Shown here one piece after another: positions 37,691 through 48,608 of a stretch of 64,000 bases of DNA. Position 1 is the first letter of the stretch. Each line of letters starts with the position of its first letter. A model generated the notes under the pieces. The model did no database searches and was not told where the DNA came from. It worked only from the letters and a program-made list of their open reading frames with translations. Origin of the DNA: Crotophaga sulcirostris (taxonomy: Eukaryota; Chordata; Aves; Cuculiformes; Crotophagidae). The stretch lies in contig VYZB01000172.1 in assembly GCA_013397455.1 (NCBI GenBank), positions 605,685 to 669,684 of the forward strand, given 5' to 3'. The position numbers and the translations under genes are program-made.

Positions 37691-38506
37691 CTGTTCTATT
37701 TCAACTTGTAGGCCAGTCCTTTTTCTTGTAAGCACTGACGGCTCCCAGTACAGGTCAACTTGCATCTGGAGATGGTTCCTGCACATCCACACAGAAGACA
37801 TTTAAAGAAACAGACTGATGAGGAGCCAAGGACTATACCATTTTGGTCCTGTGAATTGAACTTCTGTACTAGGTGGATAGTCTGAGACTTATCATGTGCA
37901 CCAAAAAAAAAAAAATCACTAAAAATATAAAATGTCAAAATCTCTTGCCTCTTGAACTAAACATAATGTAAATTGCATTCAAATGACTAAAGTATTTGGA
38001 AGTACCGAAGTACCCTATTTTTAGATGAGTGTCCCTGGAGCTACTTTTTGTTCTCATCCCAAAGACAAACATCATGCCCTTTCTGTGACAGAATAAAGAA
38101 AAATATTTAACAAGTTTACAGCTAATATACATTTTACCAATGTGTATGCAACAAAGAAAGGACAGCAGGTTACTATTTCACTAAAGCAGCAATTTGGCAC
38201 TGCAATTTATTCTAAATTGCCTCCATTCTTTTTCTGTATAGCTTATTCTTGAACTCATTTATCTGAACCAATGCAGCTTGAGATGATGGGAGGTGGTGGA
38301 ATTTTTGTTTAAAAGTGAAACAGTACCACCTTACCACTAGGACACACAATGACTGTCACACGGTATTTTTAAACATTTCTGTGACTTTCATTAGTGTCTT
38401 TGAATCGCCCTGTTCCTACAGGAACAAGGTATCCTCATTCACGCAAGCTCGCAATTCTGAAAAGCCAGGCAGCATCCAATAACAGCCCAAGTGTTATCAT
38501 TATCAC
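37691..38506. other. Noncoding stretch, presumed first intron
   Basis: Nothing recognised. A perfect 7-bp inverted repeat with a 2-nt loop (TGTTCCT/AGGAACA) lies near 38,410-38,426. Confidence 0.4.
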
Positions 38507-38575
38507 CTTGATCTCAAGGGTGGCTTGTATGTGGTGTCCTTGACAGGTACCACAGGTACCATTTGTATCTTTTTT
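38507..38575 (-). CDS. Weak candidate exon with CGTC motif, near the promoter
   Basis: The minus-strand acceptor (tract ending GGTCATCCTCAG) and the donor ATCAAG followed by GTGATA bound a 69-nt exon, phase 0 at both ends. In that frame it reads KKDTNGTCGTCQGHHIQATL and ends EIK, with a C-x2-C pair and two His that could bind metal. Another frame is also open, so the translation is not settled. It lies about 1.2 kb downstream of the proposed first exon and could be the second exon, or chance. Confidence 0.22.
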
Positions 38576-39199
38576 CTGAGGATGACCAGGCTGCCACAAT
38601 CTCCCTCTCAACAACCATTTGAGGAACATTTCTCTTCGATGACTGTTCCAGTTTTATAGATAAGGTAAGCCTGATACAATGCAGCAAACACAAATTCAAA
38701 GTGCTAGCAATACCTCTTAAAAAAAGGCCAACATCACAGGAGAACACGGACTAAATTTCAAGTCACAGAACACGACGCTGGCACCAGAAAGCAAAATGCT
38801 TTCTCCAGTATAAGCAATCCTTTGTATTTACAAGAAAAACGGGTTCTGTGGTGTTCCAAGAGTTTAGAGCAGAACGATGCTCCCTGCTTTTGTAAAGGAG
38901 CGGAGTTAGAGCAGCAGTGTATAAAAATGTATGGTTAGTTACATAGTTTTGGTTTGCACAGCTGTTGGCTATGTTCATTTACAGTTCATGTGGTGCCAAC
39001 ATCATTTATATAAACAGAAGAGGCTGGTTCACTCCTGTTCACAGCCATAAAAGTTATTTCTCTCAGCAGCTGCTGCACAAAAAGACAGCTTCTATTCCAG
39101 TATTTCACCCTGCAAGATTACGAAGTGGCAAGTTCTAGAGGCTGCTAAAACCCAGCAAGACCTAAAGAAACTTGGCCGTATTTAATAATAAACCGGGCA
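38576..39199. other. Noncoding stretch next to the CpG island
   Basis: Composition shifts from AT-rich to balanced. No repeat or exon recognised. Confidence 0.4.
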
Positions 39200-39809
39200 G
39201 GGGTGGCGGGGCCGAAGGGATGAGCGACACACGACACACACTTCTGCTTTCTGGGCAGGGGAAGGAGGGAGCAACCCTCTGCTAACACGGGTGAAGTCAC
39301 ATGAAAACTAAGTTTGCTTTAGGCAGCCACTTGGAATGGAGAGCCTCAGCTTTCCCCAGCCCCTCTCCCAGCTTTTTATGAATCAAAACGGAAATAAAAT
39401 ACGGCTGATCCGGATTCCGGGCAGATAAAAGTCTAAAATACCAGCCACGTGTTACATAATAGCCATCGCAGCGACGGAACCCGGCGTGCGAGCGGGAGCA
39501 GGGGCAGAGGCGGGGGTGCTGCCCTGGCGCTCCCGCTGCACGCACACCCACAGCTCCCGGGGGACGCGGGCACGGCCCTCTGGAGCAGCAACAGGGCGTC
39601 CCCTGCCCGCTTCCCCGGCACGGGGCGGTGGAAGGCGGCAGCGGGCTGTGCCGAGCCCGGCGCGGAGGAAGCGGCGATGGCCGAGCCGGCCGGAGGAGAA
39701 GGGAAAGGGGAGGGGGGGGGGGGCCCGGCGCTGCCCGAGCTCGGCGCTTCCCCTTCCCCGAGCCCGAGCGGGGGAAGCGGAACCCAGGGCGCCCGCAGCC
39801 CGCACTCAC

Positions 39810-39960
39810 CTCGCCCCTCGCTGTCGCTGCGCGGTGGCAGAGGGCGCCGCCGGCCCCGCCGCTGCTGTCACCGGGCGCCCGGGGAGGGCAGTCCCGCGGG
39901 GTGAATCCTCCGGGCGCCGGCGGGGACGGGGATGGGGACGAGCCCCCCCGCTCCCGCGAT
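39810..39960 (-). other. 3' part of a probable first exon, minus strand, mostly untranslated
   Basis: On the minus strand the sequence GGGCGAG is followed by GTGAGTGCGG, a near-perfect splice donor with exon end at 39,810, placed inside the CpG island. The exon extends right into the assembly gap, so its start is unknown. All nearby frames give Pro/Gly/Arg/Ser-rich, low-complexity translation, which suggests 5' untranslated sequence, although a start codon could sit in the gap. This donor defines the minus-strand gene that would use the candidate exons to the left. Confidence 0.55.
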
Positions 39961-40654
39961 NNNNNNNNNNNNNNNNNNNNNNNNNNNNNNNNNNNNNNNN
40001 NNNNNNNNNNNNNNNNNNNNNNNNNNNNNNNNNNNNNNNNNNNNNNNNNNNNNNNNNNNNNNNNNNNNNNNNNNNNNNNNNNNNNNNNNNNNNNNNNNNN
40101 NNNNNNNNNNNNNNNNNNNNNNNNNNNNNNNNNNNNNNNNNNNNNNNNNNNNNNNNNNNNNNNNNNNNNNNNNNNNNNNNNNNNNNNNNNNNNNNNNNNN
40201 NNNNNNNNNNNNNNNNNNNNNNNNNNNNNNNNNNNNNNNNNNNNNNNNNNNNNNNNNNNNNNNNNNNNNNNNNNNNNNNNNNNNNNNNNNNNNNNNNNNN
40301 NNNNNNNNNNNNNNNNNNNNNNNNNNNNNNNNNNNNNNNNNNNNNNNNNNNNNNNNNNNNNNNNNNNNNNNNNNNNNNNNNNNNNNNNNNNNNNNNNNNN
40401 NNNNNNNNNNNNNNNNNNNNNNNNNNNNNNNNNNNNNNNNNNNNNNNNNNNNNNNNNNNNNNNNNNNNNNNNNNNNNNNNNNNNNNNNNNNNNNNNNNNN
40501 NNNNNNNNNNNNNNNNNNNNNNNNNNNNNNNNNNNNNNNNNNNNNNNNNNNNNNNNNNNNNNNNNNNNNNNNNNNNNNNNNNNNNNNNNNNNNNNNNNNN
40601 NNNNNNNNNNNNNNNNNNNNNNNNNNNNNNNNNNNNNNNNNNNNNNNNNNNNNN
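39961..40654. other. Assembly gap of 694 N bases in the CpG island
   Basis: The gap sits exactly where GC content is highest, the usual site of dropout in bird assemblies. It probably hides the promoter core and the start of one or two first exons. Confidence 0.98.
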
Positions 40655-40689
40655 GGCGCCGGTGCTCTCGGTCCCCCCCCGGCCCCAGT

Positions 40690-41227
40690 TTCATAGAATC
40701 ATGGAGTCATAGACTTGCTTGGTTGGAAAAGACCTCTGAGATCAGCGAGTCCAGCCTTACCTGTCCCCTACTAAACCGTAGCCCTAAGCACCTCATCTAC
40801 CCGTCTTTTAAACACCTCCAGGGACGGTGACTCAACCACCTTCCTGGGCAGCTGTTCCAGTTCCTGACAACCCTTCCAGCAAAGAATTTTTTCCTAATGT
40901 CTTGTCTGAACCTCCCCTGGCGCAACTTGAGGCCATTACTTCTCCTCCTATCACCTGTCACTTGGGAGAAGAGACCAACACCCACCTCCCTACACCCTCC
41001 TTTCAGGCAGTTGTAGAGAGCAATAAGGTTTCCCCTCAGCCTCCTTTCCTCTAGGCTAAACAGCCCCAGTTCCCTCAGCCACTCCTCGTAAGACTTGGTT
41101 CTCCAGCCCCTTCACCAGCTTCATTGCCCCTCTCTGGATGTGGTCCAGCACCTCAGTGTCCTTGTAGTGAGGGACCCAAAACTGAACAGTGTTAAAGCTA
41201 CAGCCTCACCAGTGACAAGTACAGAGA
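40690..41227 (-). mobile_element. CR1 LINE 3' end, relatively young, minus strand
   Basis: Starts with the reversed CR1 terminus 'tcatagaatcatggagtcat' followed by 'ggttggaaaagacctctgag', then the standard blocks through 'ggatgtggtccagcacctca' and 'cctcaccagtgacaagtac'. It is the normal 5'-truncated tail of an avian CR1 with no coding capacity. It lies within 40 bases of the CpG island sequence and abuts another CR1 copy at its 5' end. Confidence 0.95.
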
Positions 41228-41546
41228 CAGAGAATCATCAAATCATAGAATGGTTTGGGTTGGAAGGAAACTTAAAGATAATCCAGTTCCAACCCCCCTG
41301 CCATGGGCAGGGACCCCTCTCACCAGCCGAGGCTGCTCCAGGCCCCATCCAACCTGGCCTTGAAGATCTCCAGGGAGGGGGCACCCACAGCCTCCCTGAG
41401 CAACCTGTGCCAGGGCCTCACCACCCTCAGCGTGAACAATTTCTTCCTAATGTCTAATCTAAATCTTCCCCCTTCCAATCTAAAGCCATTCCCCCTCATC
41501 CCATCACTACTTGGCCTTGTAAAAAGTCCCTCCCCAGCTTTCTGGT
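41228..41546 (-). mobile_element. Second CR1 LINE 3' end, minus strand, abutting the first
   Basis: Begins 'aaatcatagaatggtttggg' and 'ttggaaggaaacttaaagat', then the typical 'ccatgggcagggacc', 'aggctgctccaggcccc' and 'ttcttcctaatgtctaatct' blocks, ending near 'cttggccttgtaaaaagtcc'. It is a different CR1 subfamily tail from its neighbour. The two lie head to tail with only a few bases between them. Confidence 0.95.
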
Positions 41547-43352
41547 ACTTTGGGTGGGGGGAAGGTGTTCATTTTGGCCAGTTCAAGACAAACGCGCAGG
41601 TGGGTGGGAGCACCATGCGTTGTCCCGAGCTCCGTAAGGCCTGAGCCTGTGCTGCCTGCACGGTGCTGCAGGCTGCGAGCAGGGTTTGTGGCTCTGCGTG
41701 GTATATGGGGTTTGTAGTAAGTCAGCAGGTGTGGTGTTTCCCTGTGTCATCCTTGCTGTGCTGGCACCTGCTACACCCACTCTTACATGTGCCTTAAATG
41801 TAGGTTTAGTCTGTGAGGACATGCAAGAATGGCATGACCTACCAAATCGTCCTTCTTACGCCTTTGGATGAGAAGCCATCAGCAACAGCAGTTCCCAGCT
41901 CCTTGCTGGGACATGGATGGCTTCAGAGCAGCTTGTGTACCACCAACATGGCGCACCAGCAGTGACGTGAGATGTCACCATTGAAGGCAACGTTGCATTG
42001 GGTTATCAGGCTGTAACAAGCTGGCTCTTGGCAGTGGCCCCTGAGCAAGGGGTGTGGGACCCATTGCAGCATCCAAATGTCAGGCGTGCACCCTGTAACA
42101 ATGCATGCTAGGATTATTTAATACAGCTAGAAATGAATTAAACCCCCCCCAGATATATTTTGGCGCTTGAATTCTGGAAAGTGTTTTATCTTTCTCTACT
42201 CTTAAATTCAGTTTTTTTAACGTTTATAGATCAAAGTTTATGTGTCTTCTTTAAAAAGTCTAACTAGCAAAGCTGCAGTGAGGAAAACACTGGGTTTGCT
42301 TGATGAGTGAATCTTAAGTTTCTGAAACTATGTATAACTTTAGAGAGGTATTTGTTTACGGAACCCAAAAACTACGCTGTGCTCATTATAAACTAATTTA
42401 ACAAGTTCCTTGGCAGAAACTCTATAATATAAACAGAATTTAAACAGGGAAAGGGGAAAAAAAAAAAGGTGTGCAGATAAAGTTAGTTGAATGCCAAGCA
42501 CTGTCATACTGATGCCCCACAATTCTGTGGGAGATTTTGCTCGCGCTTCCAGTTATTTCTCTCTTTAAAGGTCTTTCTGTTCAGACACAGACTGGTTCTA
42601 GTTCTTTATCCACCACATACTTGCAGCTGCCACTACCCCTGTGGTATTTTTTATTCTGTCTAAGATTGATTTTTTATTCTCTTTGCCACATATGCAGGTG
42701 CTACTTGCACTTACCTCCTTCAAAAGTAACTTTGGCCTTTTTCAAAGCACTTATATTTCCCAACCATTCATTTGTGATACTTTTTCTTCAGACAAAACCA
42801 GTGAGTTCACAACCCTTCTGCGCCCCACAGATCTGTTGAGGTGGAGAGCATACAGAATCTTGTTTCACCATTTATTTTGATGTATGCATCTTTTGACAGT
42901 CATATACTTGCCTACATTTGCAGGCATTGAAAAAGATATTTCAGGCCCAGGCTTTTTAAACAGGAGATTGCAGGCAGCAGCATGAAGGTTGCACTTGGAG
43001 TCCAGCTGCCTGGCCTCCCTTCACTGCGGAGAGTCAAAAATGGACGATGGATTCCTGAGGAGAGGAGACATCTAGCCAGAGTAAGCTGAGGATTAGACTA
43101 AAAGTGGCTTTGACCAATGTTGACTCAAATAGTTTGAATAAAAAACATTTTGAAAAATACTTAAAATTGTAGTCAGGTGACAGAGTAAACATACAAGTAA
43201 AAATACCAAGGTAGCCAATGCATAAACAGTAAGACAAGGCGGCATTCTTTTCCCAGTGCAGGACCCGTGCATATGTTCACCTTAAATGAGCTGAATGGGA
43301 TTCCTTGTGTGCTTAAACAACTTCAGTGTTCGAGCTTTGCTGTATTGCTCAG
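41547..43352. other. Noncoding stretch, GC-richer at its left end
   Basis: The left part (41,550-42,100) is unusually GC-rich for the window but matches no repeat that I know. A strong plus-strand donor (TTTGTA then GTAAGTC) lies at 41,717-41,722. Another (AAACCA then GTGAGT) is near 42,800. Neither has a convincing exon upstream. Confidence 0.35.
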
Positions 43353-43405
43353 CTGATACATTCACCAGGGACTGTGTACTACGACAAGCAGCTTCCCTGT
43401 CAGAG
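43353..43405 (+). CDS. Candidate plus-strand internal exon, joins the exon at 44,766 in phase
   Basis: The acceptor (tract ending GCTGTATTGCTCAG, AG at 43,351-43,352) and the near-consensus donor CAGAG followed by GTAATG bound a 53-nt exon. In phase 0 it reads LIHSPGTVYYDKQLPCQ with two bases (AG) left over. A second frame is also open (DTFTRDCVLRQAASLSE). The phase-0 reading is favoured because its leftover bases join the candidate terminal exon at 44,766 exactly, forming an Arg codon. No upstream plus-strand exon was found with confidence; it may lie in the gap or at the 42 kb donors. The protein is not recognised. Confidence 0.3.
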
Positions 43406-44765
43406 GTAATGCACACCATTGCAAAAACTAGAGAGCTGCCTTCATTTAGCATTTATAGGCTGAGGATTGAATATATGCGTGTTTATGCAGAAGCAGATAA
43501 TATGAGAAGTAGCAGGCTGTCCTATGCCAAAACCGTGTTTTCAATTTATGCTAAAAAGTTTTAGCAAGAGCGATCTATTGTGTGCAAGCAGTTTACCGCA
43601 TGCAAGGAGCTTAACACTTGTTCCATTATGATTGATGATGCTGTAGGATGTAACCCAAATCCCTCTGGTAGAATGTCTTTATGACACCTCGATTATCTGT
43701 TCTATTGCACTGCAACCAAGTCTAGGAAACTCACTTAACAAAAATGTTACCAATTTCATGAATATAAGTCAGTGTGAGATGTCTAGATAGAGCCAAAGAC
43801 ACTTTAAGAAGTGATATGAATTCACTAAACCATGTAGATAAAAAGATGTAATTTTGGAGTAAGAGTACATTCAAAAATGTACTCTATAATATAAGGACTA
43901 AGTTTATGGCATTTGTATTAAGAGAAGTATATCAAGATTCAGTTTTATGGATTGTGGAGCACTGCTAAGTCAACTTTGTAAAATTATTATTATTGGGGGG
44001 ATCTTTTAAAACATACATCTTCAAGTCATGAGAATAAATAAATAGAATTTTTTAATCTTTGTGGTGGTTTGCAATTATAGTCAGTGCTATCCCTCCGATT
44101 TCATGAGAATCTCAAATTACACTGACATGCATACTGCAGAATGCCTGGGGGCACAGGGAAGGATTTTTCTTGCTTTGCTTACATGTTTGTCCAAGCTGTA
44201 CCACTCCTCTGATGTGCCCAGAACACAACAAAATACCAGGTCTGGGGCAAACAGTATTCTGCCGAGGGGAACCTCTTGTGTAATTTGTACTGTAGCAGGC
44301 ACTAATAGGCACAGTTGCCGGTATAGGTGTAGTCCTACCCATGTGGCCCACCTACAGCTGCAGAGAGGTGAATTGTCCAAGAAAAATCCCAAAGCTGCCA
44401 GGTTGAGGGCAGAGGAAGAACTCAAGCTCAGGCTACCTGCAAGGTAAACAGAGGTACCAGGAGCCAGATCCCACAGACAGGGTATGTGTAACCCTAATTC
44501 ATGCTGGCAGCATGGCTTAGTGTCTTGAGGGCAACAGCCAGGAGCAGCCTTGCCAAAGAATCCTCGCAGAACCGGGATTAAAATGAAGCAGGTCACTGTG
44601 TAAGGGTTTGGCAATTCGCTGCATCGGAATCTGAAATGGCTTCCCATTTGAACCAAATGCAAACAAGCACTACCTTAATGGAGATCATTTTGCACTCATT
44701 CAGCGTTTAAATTGTGTTTTTCAAAGAAGAAAACCCTAGAAATAAAAAGTATACTTACATTCCAG
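43406..44765. other. Presumed intron of the plus-strand candidate gene
   Basis: It contains overlapping long open frames on both strands around 44,060-44,660 (up to 181 codons on the minus strand). These come from locally GC-rich sequence that includes a possible SINE fragment. No splice support was found for them. Confidence 0.35.
44330..44450 (+). repeat. Possible ancient MIR-like SINE fragment
   Basis: The run 'gaggtgaattgtccaag' followed by 'ctgccaggttgagggcagag' and 'gaagaactcaagctcaggct' resembles the tRNA-SINE core normally read as 'gaggttaagtgacttgccc' then 'agctggtggcagagctggga'. It is heavily diverged, so the call is tentative. Confidence 0.33.
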
Positions 44766-44922
44766 ATACAATCCGCATTGTAAAAAGAAAGAAATATGTA
44801 AATACTGTCTTCACGTCAACTGTGGGGAAGTGTTTGTCCCACCAGAGCTAATTGCCAATGAAGAAATTGACATTTATTGTCGAGGTTGTTACAAAGGGTG
44901 TCATAAACTAACTTTATTGTAG
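44766..44922 (+). CDS. Candidate terminal exon encoding a cysteine-rich, zinc-binding-like C terminus
   Basis: A plus-strand acceptor (ACTTACATTCCAG, AG at 44,764-44,765) opens a frame of 51 codons ending in TAG at 44,920. Taking two bases from upstream, it reads YNPHCKKKEICKYC, LHVNCGEVFVPPELI, ANEEIDIYCRGCYKGCHK and a short hydrophobic end. Seven Cys and three His in 51 residues, arranged as C-x5-C-x2-C-x4-C, an 18-residue-spaced loop before C-x2-C, and C-x3-C-H, strongly suggest a zinc-binding fold. The segment from CGEVF to CRGC has the same C-to-C spacing as the DPH-type zinc finger of DPH3 and DNAJC24 from memory, but the first Cys of that motif appears replaced, so the family is not assigned. 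An ATTAAA-type polyadenylation hexamer lies about 130 bases downstream near 45,050. It could be a live gene end or a decayed copy. Confidence 0.35.
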
Positions 44923-47900
44923 CAAATGTTGAACTGTATTTGCATTATTTCTATCGTATCATTTTTGGTTTACAAGCTGTCTACAATAGCTGTTCTTGGA
45001 AGGTCTCCAACAAAGCATTCTCTTTGGGACTACTAACTGCAAATAAGATTAAAGCTTAATATGTCTGGTAATCAGTTTTCTTTTAAAGAGTGTGATTTGA
45101 TTTCTTATGGTCAACTGGGATGCCACATATCCGCATCTCTTCCGCTTTTCAGCTTGTTGCTCTCAGTAACCCAAAAAAGCAATTTGCCGACAGATGTCCT
45201 TTCACCACTTTTCCTGAACTAGAGTGTCATCTGAGAGGTAGCCATCTACCACTTCTACTCCAGAATCCAAGACTTCTGTCTATTAAATGCAACTTCTTCT
45301 TTTCCCTCTAGCCTGGGCAAGAACAAACCACTTTATGCCTTCCATTTTTTTCCAGTGACATGCAATGAATAAAGATGGGTAAAGCTCTTTTGCTCAAGCC
45401 AAGCAAACAGCAGCAGGTAACCTCTGTATTCCTCACCTATACCACTGATTTGCTCCAAGACAGCTGCAGCTGCACTGCGTGAATTTTTCATGGTAATAAG
45501 AAAAAACATACCTTTGGGCAAACAATGAGTAAGAAAGAGAGAGCACCACAAGAACTTGTCTGTCTTTCATGAACCTGATCCCACCCCTCCCAGCTGATCT
45601 GATCTCACCTCACTTGTAAGGGCGGGAACAGCTGGGATCTGTGTTACCCCAGAGGAGAGGGTAGAGCACCATCTCATCTCTCAAGGTACAAAGGCCCAAG
45701 CATTGTCATGCCCCATGGATGTTCCCTGAGCCCAAGAGTGCACAGCTCTTGTCTGCGTTGTTCCTTTGCTGGGGAGGAGTAAGAGGGAGAAGAGTTCTCC
45801 TTCACCTCATTCCTTCCTCTGTATTGGACTGGTATTAGAAAGCTGTCCTGCATCTGCAGAGAATGTTTAGAACAGAAAACCAGTCAGACTAGACAGGCAA
45901 AAGCCTAACCTTGCAGATATCATGCTAGTTTGACAAACTAATAATTACTGAATCATTTGGTACCACGTGCCAGCTGAATAACAGCCACACTGTGCTACTG
46001 CCATCCGTGCTGCAGTATTGTACCACAGAAGGGCCAGGAGTTGCATGAGACCATTAAGGAAAGTGTTGGTAAAAGAGAACACTGTTGGTGACTCTTGCAC
46101 TTTCTTTTTTTGAATATTCCTAAAATTCATCTTGACTGATACTGTACTTTTCCTAATGGGCCTACTGGAGTGAACCACTGGAGGCTAGCGAAAATGCTAG
46201 CTCCTCATCAGGAGCTAGTTTCTCAAATCCCAGTCTTTATTTTTTACTTCTGTTAACATTCCTATTGAAAACAAGCTTTAGGACAACATCAGAGCATAGT
46301 GGTATATTCGTCAGTTTTGTTGTCAGAGGTCCAAGATGTTTTAAACCAAGTTTGCCAAAGAAGGAGGTTGCTTCTAGATATAAACATTTCAGAGAATGTA
46401 AACACCAGTTTTCAGAATGTTGTTAAAAGGTTTTGGCAGGTATGAAAGTGCTTCCATTTCCATCTACATTAAACCTGGAGCATATTCATCATTCTTACAT
46501 AGCCTGTTGTTGTTCCATATGTCATCATTTGTTTTGATACTTATTTCTAAATTCTTTTACAGGAAAAAAAGAAGAGTGCTGTGTTTCTAGGATATTTCTG
46601 GCACAGCAATGACATGTTTCAGTATATTACAAAACATTTAATTCAGTGAGAATATCTACAACTACAAAATGTGGATGTTTAAACTGCAAAAGAAAAACGA
46701 CTGTTAACACTTCATTCAAATATACACGTGGCCGAAAAGACTGAGGATTTATCACAAACAGCTCTAGCCTTTACGAAGTGGAAGTGACTGGTCCTATTCT
46801 GGAAGAAATATGAATAAGCTTTCTCCTAAGAAAAACAGAAGCAGCCTGAGGGCAACATAAAGGTATAGTAAACCTCTAAAAGATAAAGTCTCGATTTGAT
46901 TTTTACCAGAGTAGCTTTATGTTACAGATAAACAAAGACAAGATATAATTTTATGTAGCCATTTGAAAGTTCATAAGCCTAGTTAAAGCAACCTTGCTCA
47001 AGCAGTCTTAAAAACAACAGTAAAACTAGCAACTAATATGTTTGTCTGATATACTGTCGCGTCTACATGATAGTAAGGCCTGTTTAACACCATTCGTTCT
47101 CCTTGCAGATGGGATCCCAGTGTTCCTATTTCAGCAGGATGTTTTTGTATCTGACTTAAAAACAATGAGTGATTAAAGCGAGAGCAGATACTAAATGTTT
47201 TCACATAAAAGCCTGTCACAGATTTCTCACCCAAATGCTTCCATCTATCCTTCACTATTTACCATCGCTGCTAACACAGTAGGTCAGCAGTGTAATTTTT
47301 TGCCAAACGTGTAACAAGGCAATTTTGTAGGGGATGTCAGAGGCCACCTGGAAACCAATTGCTTGAAGGAGAAGGTACCTTCTGAAAAGGGACTGTAAAA
47401 GTGGCACCTGAGGGCTTCAACTATGTACCTGGATAGCTTCTACAATCAATAGGGTCTGTTTATCTATGCAGGAGAGGAAGTGGGCCTCCCACAGACAGGT
47501 CTGCAAAACGAAGGTACCATCTGCTCCACACATCATAGATTAACCACAATAAAAAGAGCTGAATTCATCAGTGTAGAGATACACGGCATTGTTAAATTAT
47601 GCCTTCAGTGACAACTGAATGGTCCATTTGCCTTCAGCAGGTTTCTAGTGGAGGCAACGATTGGAACTTAATAAATAGTTGTGTTAGAAAAGCAGTATTT
47701 GTTATATATATGGCTTGTGAAGCTCAAGCAGCAGAAGAAAGCGGGAACATTTCTTTTTAGTTACAAGCATCAGAAGAAATTACTGGCAGGTAAAGGAAGT
47801 GGACTGATGTGGTAAAAATACACTACTTACTTTTCAGGTAGGACAAGCCCTTAATAAGTTATTGGTAGGCTTTCCCATTAGTCTGCTATTCCTACAGTAA

Positions 47901-48418
47901 GGTGTACATTGATTAGCATTCCCACACGTTATTTTCAAAGGGCTCCACCCGTAATCTAGATTCCAGTTTTATTGCCCAGTTAAGGTTTTAAAATGGTCAA
48001 CACCCACTGCAATTCAATGATTTAATTACATATACCGTTTGCCTAAATGACATTGCAAATGAGCTACGCCTGCAGGAATGGATCCTTTAGATCAGACTAA
48101 AGGTCTGTTTAGCTTCATGTCCTCTCTCTTGACACCCCCTAAATTGCATACCCAGGAAAAGATTACAAGGGACACTACAAACCATGGTGGCACCTCCTCA
48201 GCTTCCAGCCAAACTTGGATTTAGTTTCTCTTTTGAATAAAAAGGTGATTTGCAGTTTATTTATTTTCTATAACCCGCAGAGGCAACAACCCTGTAGACC
48301 ATCCTCAGCTGGGTCTCCACCTACATGTGTGTTTAATTGATATGTACCAGCAATACTTAATTGCTGCTGGTGAGCTTTGTGGATATGCAAGCTGCTAGCA
48401 AAACCAAAAGGCAAGTAT
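44923..48418. other. Noncoding stretch with one perfect hairpin
   Basis: No interspersed repeat recognised. A minus-strand frame at 46,998-47,255 has a fairly protein-like peptide but no usable donor, and ends in a stop. See the hairpin at 46,197-46,218. Confidence 0.4.
46197..46218. repeat. Perfect 9-bp inverted repeat with 4-nt loop
   Basis: CTAGCTCCT, loop CATC, AGGAGCTAG. A neighbouring GCTAGC motif at 46,184-46,189 partly repeats the arm. It is too short for a microRNA hairpin. Its function is unknown, and it may be chance or a footprint of a small element. Confidence 0.85.
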
Positions 48419-48608
48419 TATAGAATCATAGAATGGCTTCAGCTGGAAAAGACCTTTAAGATCATTGAGTCCAACCATCGATTCAGCCCTGCTAAGTCTA
48501 CCACTAGACCATGTCCCCAAGTACAACATCTACTCATCTTTCAAACACCTCCAGGGATGATGACTCAACCACCTCCCTGGGCTGCCTATTCCAATGCACT
48601 CTGTCTTA
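48419..48608 (-). mobile_element. CR1 LINE 3' end, short, minus strand
   Basis: Starts 'atagaatcatagaatggctt' then 'ggaaaagacctttaagatca', 'tcatctttcaaacacctcca' and ends near 'tgcctattccaatgcactct'. It is a typical heavily 5'-truncated avian CR1 tail of about 190 bases with no coding capacity. Confidence 0.95.

Larger units (their letters stand above)
39200..40690. promoter_or_regulatory. CpG island, likely promoter region, interrupted by a gap
   Basis: From about 39,430 to the gap at 39,961 the sequence is strongly GC-rich with dense CG dinucleotides, and GC-rich sequence resumes at 40,655. Vertebrate CpG islands of this kind mark housekeeping promoters. GC-box-like GGGGCGG occurs near 39,620, a CACGTG E-box near 39,445 and a G12 run at 39,712-39,723. 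A minus-strand donor inside it fixes the direction of at least one transcript. The candidate plus-strand exons at 43-45 kb raise the possibility of two-way transcription. Transcription start sites cannot be placed because most of the island core is missing. The long open frames crossing the island only exist because N and GC-rich DNA lack stop codons. Confidence 0.75.

Noticed and set aside
39297..40830. Open frames of 250-465 codons across the CpG island on both strands
   Set aside because: Most of their length is the N gap, and the rest is GC-rich low-complexity DNA without stops. They are artefacts.
44117..44662. 181-codon minus-strand open frame, the longest free of gap bases
   Set aside because: It overlaps another long frame on the plus strand in a GC-richer patch and a likely SINE fragment. 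The peptide is Cys/Leu/Ser-rich with no recognisable domain and no splice signals.
46998..47255. 85-codon minus-strand frame with a fairly protein-like sequence
   Set aside because: It starts at no good acceptor and ends in a stop with no sign of a transcript. No family is recognised.
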